DNA from: UBA6901 sp035256085
GTDB lineage: Bacteria; Pseudomonadota; Gammaproteobacteria; Acidiferrobacterales; UBA6901
Length of the DNA stretch: 11,820 nt
Assembly (NCBI GenBank): GCA_035256085.1
Contig: DATEYP010000081.1
Span: 1 to 11,820, forward strand
Reading direction: 5' to 3'
In this document: one piece after another, positions 8,484 to 11,820 of the stretch
How positions within the stretch are numbered: the stretch's first letter is position 1
How the letters are laid out: each line of letters begins with the position of its first letter
The notes under the pieces: generated by a model
Database searches by the model: none
Told to the model about the DNA's origin: nothing
Seen by the model: only the letters and a program-made list of their open reading frames with translations
Position numbers and translations under genes: made by a program

Positions 8484-9086
8484 TCATTGCCTTTCGAACC
8501 ACCAGGCACCGGATGCGGCGACGATCCCGGCCAGGCGCGCGTAGCCGGCAGCACGTGGATGCGCACCATCGTTGTCGCGCACCTCGTCGCGCCAGATTCG
8601 ATCGTCGACCAGAGCCGGAAGGGTCGCGACATACGGGACGCCGAGTTGACCGGCCGCGTCCCGCATGCGTTCCGACAGCCGGGCCAGACGCGCATTGTGT
8701 TCATCGTCGGCCGCCGGCGGTGTACCAACCAGCAGCGTGCGATATCGTGTCCGGGCGTTCTCCAGCATGGCGTACAAGTTGGCGATGGTGTCGTCTTCGT
8801 GCACGCGCGGCACTCCGTCGGCCAGAGCCACGTCATTGGCGCCGAATGAAAACACCACGTGGTTGTCGGTGGCCGGCAGCAGGCGCGGTTCGCACTCCGC
8901 CAGCCAGCGGCGTGCAATGTCCGTGCTGGTCTCGCGCCGTACGCCGAGGTTGTAATAAGTGATGTCGTGGCCGGCGCGCCGCGCGCCCGCGCACAGCCGC
9001 CCGGCCCAACCCAGGCACTCGTCATCACCGGTGCCGTGCACGTAGGAATCGCCGAAGAAGCAAATACGGATGTCGGGAATGCCCAT
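8484..9086 (-). CDS. SGNH/GDSL-type hydrolase
   Basis: A 200-residue enzyme with all the SGNH signature blocks. Block I is GDSYVHG with the nucleophile Ser14, and block II is a Gly in NLGVRR (Gly48). Block III is GANDV (82-86) with oxyanion Asn84, and block V is DGAHP with Asp173 and His176. The family hydrolyses esters or thioesters of lipids, acyl-sugars or peptidoglycan/polysaccharide acetyl groups; the exact substrate cannot be read here. It has no signal peptide (the chain starts MGIPDIRICFFGDS), so it is probably cytoplasmic. The length is typical for single-domain members. ATG 9084-9086 starts right before block I. No clear ribosome-binding site precedes it; the upstream bases are AT-rich and lead directly into the inverted repeat. 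Same strand as the exporter operon, but separated from it by the hairpin. Confidence 0.9.
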   Translation of the reverse strand: MGIPDIRICFFGDSYVHGTGDDECLGWAGRLCAGARRAGHDITYYNLGVRRETSTDIARRWLAECEPRLLPATDNHVVFSFGANDVALADGVPRVHEDDTIANLYAMLENARTRYRTLLVGTPPAADDEHNARLARLSERMRDAAGQLGVPYVATLPALVDDRIWRDEVRDNDGAHPRAAGYARLAGIVAASGAWWFERQ

Positions 9087-9108
9087 GGATTTTAATTCAG
9101 AATAGTTC

Positions 9109-9223
9109 AGCCGCAGATGAACGCAGATGGATACAGATATCAGTGGTGCATTGTCTGTTCGTGTCCAGGCGGGCCTGGAGTCACCCGGAATTTATCCGCA
9201 TTTATCTGTGTTCATCTGCGGCT
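9109..9223. repeat. Long imperfect inverted repeat, MITE/REP-like intergenic element
   Basis: The left arm 9109-9139 begins AGCCGCAGATGAAC and the right arm 9193-9223 ends with its exact complement. Across 31 positions, 26 pair by Watson-Crick, 3 are G:T (9123, 9129, 9130) and 2 are A:C (9133, 9135). The 53-nt loop contains its own small stem, TCCAGG/CCTGGA (9164-9169 with 9174-9179). The 'GCAGATGAACACAGAT'-type sequence is, as I recall, a widespread intergenic repeat in environmental bacteria, so other genomic copies are expected. No transposase or clear target duplication is visible. It lies between two minus-strand genes and could act on transcript ends. Confidence 0.75.
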
Positions 9224-9243
9224 AAAATAATTAGCCAGCATAG

Positions 9244-9269
9244 GTCCGATTAGCGCAGCGTAATCGGAC
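9244..9269. repeat. REP-like palindrome directly downstream of the oxidoreductase gene
   Basis: GTCCGATTA (9244-9252) and TAATCGGAC (9261-9269) form a perfect 9-bp stem with the 8-nt loop GCGCAGCG. Outer TAGG (9241-9244) and CCTA (9275-9278) are also complementary, and CCTA includes the oxidoreductase stop codon. 'CGATTAGCG..GCGTAATCG' hairpins are, to my knowledge, common REP-like elements in proteobacteria. By position it could serve as a transcription terminator or 3' stabiliser for the oxidoreductase mRNA, although no T-run follows immediately. With the preceding inverted repeat it fills most of the 189-bp gap between the two genes. Confidence 0.65.
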
Positions 9270-9275
9270 GCACGC

Positions 9276-11820
9276 CTACACCCGCGCGATCTTATTGGTC
9301 GCGAACAGGTGTTCCAGCCACAGGTTGCTGAGATGTTCGCTCAAGCGATTCTGTGCGAGGCGTTCCTGCAGGCTGTCGTAGTCCGGCATGTCGAGCGGCT
9401 GGTCCTGCCAGGAGCAGGCGAATACCGCCTTGGTGCGCTTGCCGGTGGCCGGATCGACCTGCCACTGCAGGCATTGCGAGCACACACCTTTGAGCATGCA
9501 CTGCATGCTGCCATACACCGAGCCGGTGGCTGGCGGATTTTTGGCGAATTTATCCTTCAGCTCGTTGTGCTTGAGATCACGCAGCCGTTGCACCAGGCAG
9601 CCGCCGCCCATGAAATACAGGCGGTCCAGGTCTTCGAACCGGAAGGCGCCGCCGAGCTTGCCGTTGGCATAGGCCTTGAGCGCGTCGCGCACGTCGCCGG
9701 TGTAGCTCCTGTCCTGGACACGTCCCGGCTTGATTTCGCCGTCGAGGCACACCCACACGATCTCATCGCAGCACTGCTCGAACTCGTCGCGGCAGAACAC
9801 CTCGCCCGGATTGCGGAAGGAAATGAAGAACAGCAGCTTGTTGCCGGCGGCGCGCAGCGCCGGGCCGAGCGCACGCACGCCGGTGGCACCGATGCGGTCG
9901 GCGACGATCAGAAGCGTCTGGTTGTGCGGGACGTGGGCCGCGGTACCGCTCGGGCCCATGAGTGCGATCGGCTCGCCCGGCCTGAAGATGGCGGCGAGGC
10001 GCGAGCTGGCGCCGCGTTCCAGCACAATGAGCGTCACCGTGCCCTGATGCGGGTCGACCTTCGAGCCGGTGATGGCCAGGGTCTCGGTTTGCAGGCGCGT
10101 GCCGGCCACGACCGGCGCCAGGCGCTCATAGTTCTGCAAACGGTAAATCTGCCCGGGCCTGAAACGCTTGGCCGCCATCGGTGCGTGAATCACGAGCTCC
10201 ACGGCATTCGCCGCGCAACGCGTGACCGAAATGAGACGCGGCTGGAAGAGATCCTGCATGTGCTCGCGGAACGCCGCATACTCCATGTCATCGCCCGGCT
10301 GTTCAGTGCGCGCGCCGAACGCGGCGACGATCTTGGGGTAGGTACGCAACCCGGAGGCCACCGCCTTCACCACGCTGCCGTTGAAGCTCGGATGGGTGTC
10401 GCCGATGAAGCTGACATACTTACCGTTGTTGTTGTAGGAGGTAAACGGGCCGAAGTCCGGAGCCTTGCAGTACTTGACGGCCGCGACCGGCACCAAGTTT
10501 TCATCCTGCGACTCATGCGATTTGTAATGGTTGCCGTCCAGTTCGAGACTGCCGCGATGCTCGAAGAAGTAGGCGATGTTCGGCTTCGCGCCGGTGGCCA
10601 CAAAAATCGCGCGCGCCGGGAGTTTCACTTCTTCGTCGCTTTCGACCAGTTTGCCCTCGGCGTTTTCTTTCATGCGCTTGCACACCAGCGCCGACACGTG
10701 TGCGTGTTCATCGAGCGCCGCGGCCACCGGACTCAGGGTATCGGCGTAATAAATGCCTTCCTCCATCGCCTTGATCACTTCCTCGTGATTGCGCTGGTAG
10801 GCGGGCGATTCCGCGAGCCTGCGCCGGTAGGCGACCGTCACGCCGCCCCACTGCCGGAGGAGCGCGGTGAAATCCGGCGTGCGCTTTTCCCCGCGCGCCT
10901 GCTCACGCTCGGCGCGCGCGAGTTTGCCATGCGCCAGGAATTCATCCAGCACCCGTTTCGATTCTTCATCCAGGCCCTGGCGCACGAACTTATCATCGTG
11001 GTTGGCAACGAGCTGTTCGTAACGCAGCAGGGTTTTCTCCACCTGCTTGATGTAGTAGGCCTGTACCTCGGTGGCGGTATCGATGCCGGTCAGACCGCCG
11101 CCGATCACCACCGCCGGCAGCCGCACCTGCAGATTCGCAAGGCTGGCGTTCTTGGCGGCGCCAGTGAGCTGCAGCGCCATGAGGAAGTCGGCCGCCTGGC
11201 GCATGCCGCGCGCCAGGCTGCCGGGAATCGGCAGCGCCTGCGGCAGGCCCGCGCCCACGGCGATCGAGACATGGTCGAAGCCCAGTTCCCAGGCGTCGTC
11301 GAGCGTCACCGTGCCGCCAAAGCGCACGCAGCCAAACACCTGGAAGTGGGTGCGGCGCGCGAGCGTCAGGTAAATGAGCTTGAGGAAGTTCTTGTCCCAG
11401 CGCACGGTAATGCCGTATTCGGCCACGCCGCCGAAGCCGGCCATGACGCGGGTGTCGAGGTCTTCCTCGAGTTCCTGATAGTCGTATACCGGGCCTTTCA
11501 GCAGTGCGTCCGGCAGGGCTTCGATCTTGAGGCCGTCCACGCCCACCACCGCGAAGCCTTCCTGCAGCAGGTGATTGGCGAGCGTGAAGCCGGCCGGACC
11601 CATGCCGGTGACCAGTACCTTGAGGCCGTTGTACGGTTTCGGCAGCCACTGCTTCGGGCGCAGCGGGTTCCAGCGCGTAAGCAGATCGTAGATTTCCACG
11701 CCCCAGGGCAGCGACAGCACGTCGGTCAGGCAGCGCGTCTCGATCTGCGGGATGTTGACCGGGTCCTGCTTCTGGTAGATGCAGGACTTCATGCAGTCGT
11801 TGCAGATGCGGTGGCCGGTG
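9276..11820 (-). CDS. Multidomain FAD/NAD(P) iron-sulfur oxidoreductase, GltD/NfnB-like fused to PyrK/NfnA-like (5' end outside window)
   Basis: The frame runs off the window edge, leaving 847 visible residues; numbers here count the Met codon at 11792-11790 as 1. At the visible start is an Fe-S type C-x2-C-x3-C (Cys codons at 11804, 11795 and 11783). A GltD-like module follows: FAD Rossmann GMGPAG (63-68), GGVAEYGITV (121-130), NAD(P) Rossmann GGGLTG (231-236), YRRR (322-325), FVATGAKP (397-404) and FIGD (462-465). A ferredoxin-reductase module follows: RPGQIYRL (545-552), GPSGTA (613-618), GATGVRAL (635-642) and a PyrK-type [2Fe-2S] site C765-x5-C771-x2-C774-x18-C793. A charged helical insert (about 246-309) interrupts the NAD(P) domain. 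It probably moves electrons between pyridine nucleotide, flavins and Fe-S clusters in the cytoplasm. The ATG at 11792 is internal, because the Cys motif continues upstream of it. Confidence 0.85.
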   Translation of the reverse strand, partial: TGHRICNDCMKSCIYQKQDPVNIPQIETRCLTDVLSLPWGVEIYDLLTRWNPLRPKQWLPKPYNGLKVLVTGMGPAGFTLANHLLQEGFAVVGVDGLKIEALPDALLKGPVYDYQELEEDLDTRVMAGFGGVAEYGITVRWDKNFLKLIYLTLARRTHFQVFGCVRFGGTVTLDDAWELGFDHVSIAVGAGLPQALPIPGSLARGMRQAADFLMALQLTGAAKNASLANLQVRLPAVVIGGGLTGIDTATEVQAYYIKQVEKTLLRYEQLVANHDDKFVRQGLDEESKRVLDEFLAHGKLARAEREQARGEKRTPDFTALLRQWGGVTVAYRRRLAESPAYQRNHEEVIKAMEEGIYYADTLSPVAAALDEHAHVSALVCKRMKENAEGKLVESDEEVKLPARAIFVATGAKPNIAYFFEHRGSLELDGNHYKSHESQDENLVPVAAVKYCKAPDFGPFTSYNNNGKYVSFIGDTHPSFNGSVVKAVASGLRTYPKIVAAFGARTEQPGDDMEYAAFREHMQDLFQPRLISVTRCAANAVELVIHAPMAAKRFRPGQIYRLQNYERLAPVVAGTRLQTETLAITGSKVDPHQGTVTLIVLERGASSRLAAIFRPGEPIALMGPSGTAAHVPHNQTLLIVADRIGATGVRALGPALRAAGNKLLFFISFRNPGEVFCRDEFEQCCDEIVWVCLDGEIKPGRVQDRSYTGDVRDALKAYANGKLGGAFRFEDLDRLYFMGGGCLVQRLRDLKHNELKDKFAKNPPATGSVYGSMQCMLKGVCSQCLQWQVDPATGKRTKAVFACSWQDQPLDMPDYDSLQERLAQNRLSEHLSNLWLEHLFATNKIARV

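Noticed and set aside
9099..9127. Possible promoter for the SGNH gene (TATTCT on the minus strand)
   Set aside because: The -10 matches only 4 of 6 bases and no -35-like hexamer is found at proper spacing, so it is not listed as a feature.

Overview
The window is GC-rich (roughly 60% or more), densely packed bacterial chromosomal DNA. The gene families present (patatin-type lipase, HPP membrane protein, YceK-type lipoprotein, YbhGFSR-like exporter), the two lipobox lipoproteins and the leader/REP-like palindromes all fit a gammaproteobacterium, possibly an environmental one such as a Chromatiales-like or sulfur-oxidising lineage. That placement is an inference, because no rRNA or marker gene is present.

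Layout. Positions 1-333 (+) hold the C-terminal end of a patatin-like phospholipase that starts outside the window. 444-1403 (+) is an HPP-family membrane protein with a non-CBS cytoplasmic tail. It converges, 10 bp apart, on 1414-2091 (-), a lipoprotein of unknown function. A divergent control region (2092-2283) separates that lipoprotein from 2284-2910 (+), a fusion of a carboxymuconolactone-decarboxylase/AhpD-like domain to a Rieske [2Fe-2S] domain. A small YceK-type lipoprotein (2915-3220, +) follows it 4 bp later. The control region holds good -10 boxes on both strands and two consecutive perfect inverted repeats, the first overlapping the -10 of the fusion gene.

From 8393 down to 3246 (-) runs a four-gene ABC-2 exporter operon in the order membrane-fusion (HlyD) protein, double ATPase, permease, permease. 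The last three genes are translationally tight (8 bp and 1 bp overlaps). Order and sizes match E. coli ybhG-F-S-R, with the related yhiI-rbbA-yhhJ type as the alternative. The ATPase looks asymmetric: by motif, one composite ATP site is canonical and the other degenerate. Upstream and on the same strand, but separated by an 11-bp perfect hairpin, lies an SGNH/GDSL hydrolase (8484-9086, -).

The non-coding stretch 9087-9275 consists mostly of repeats: a long imperfect inverted repeat with 31-nt arms (9109-9223) and a REP-like hairpin (9244-9269). The remainder (9276 to the window edge, -) is a large multidomain flavo-iron-sulfur oxidoreductase. It combines a GltD/NfnB-like FAD/NAD(P) module with a PyrK/NfnA-like ferredoxin-reductase module in one chain, and its N-terminus lies outside the window.

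No CRISPR array, transposase, tRNA, rRNA or phage gene was found. The points I think most deserve a second look are the CMD-Rieske fusion with its palindromic control region, the fused oxidoreductase, and the asymmetric ATPase.
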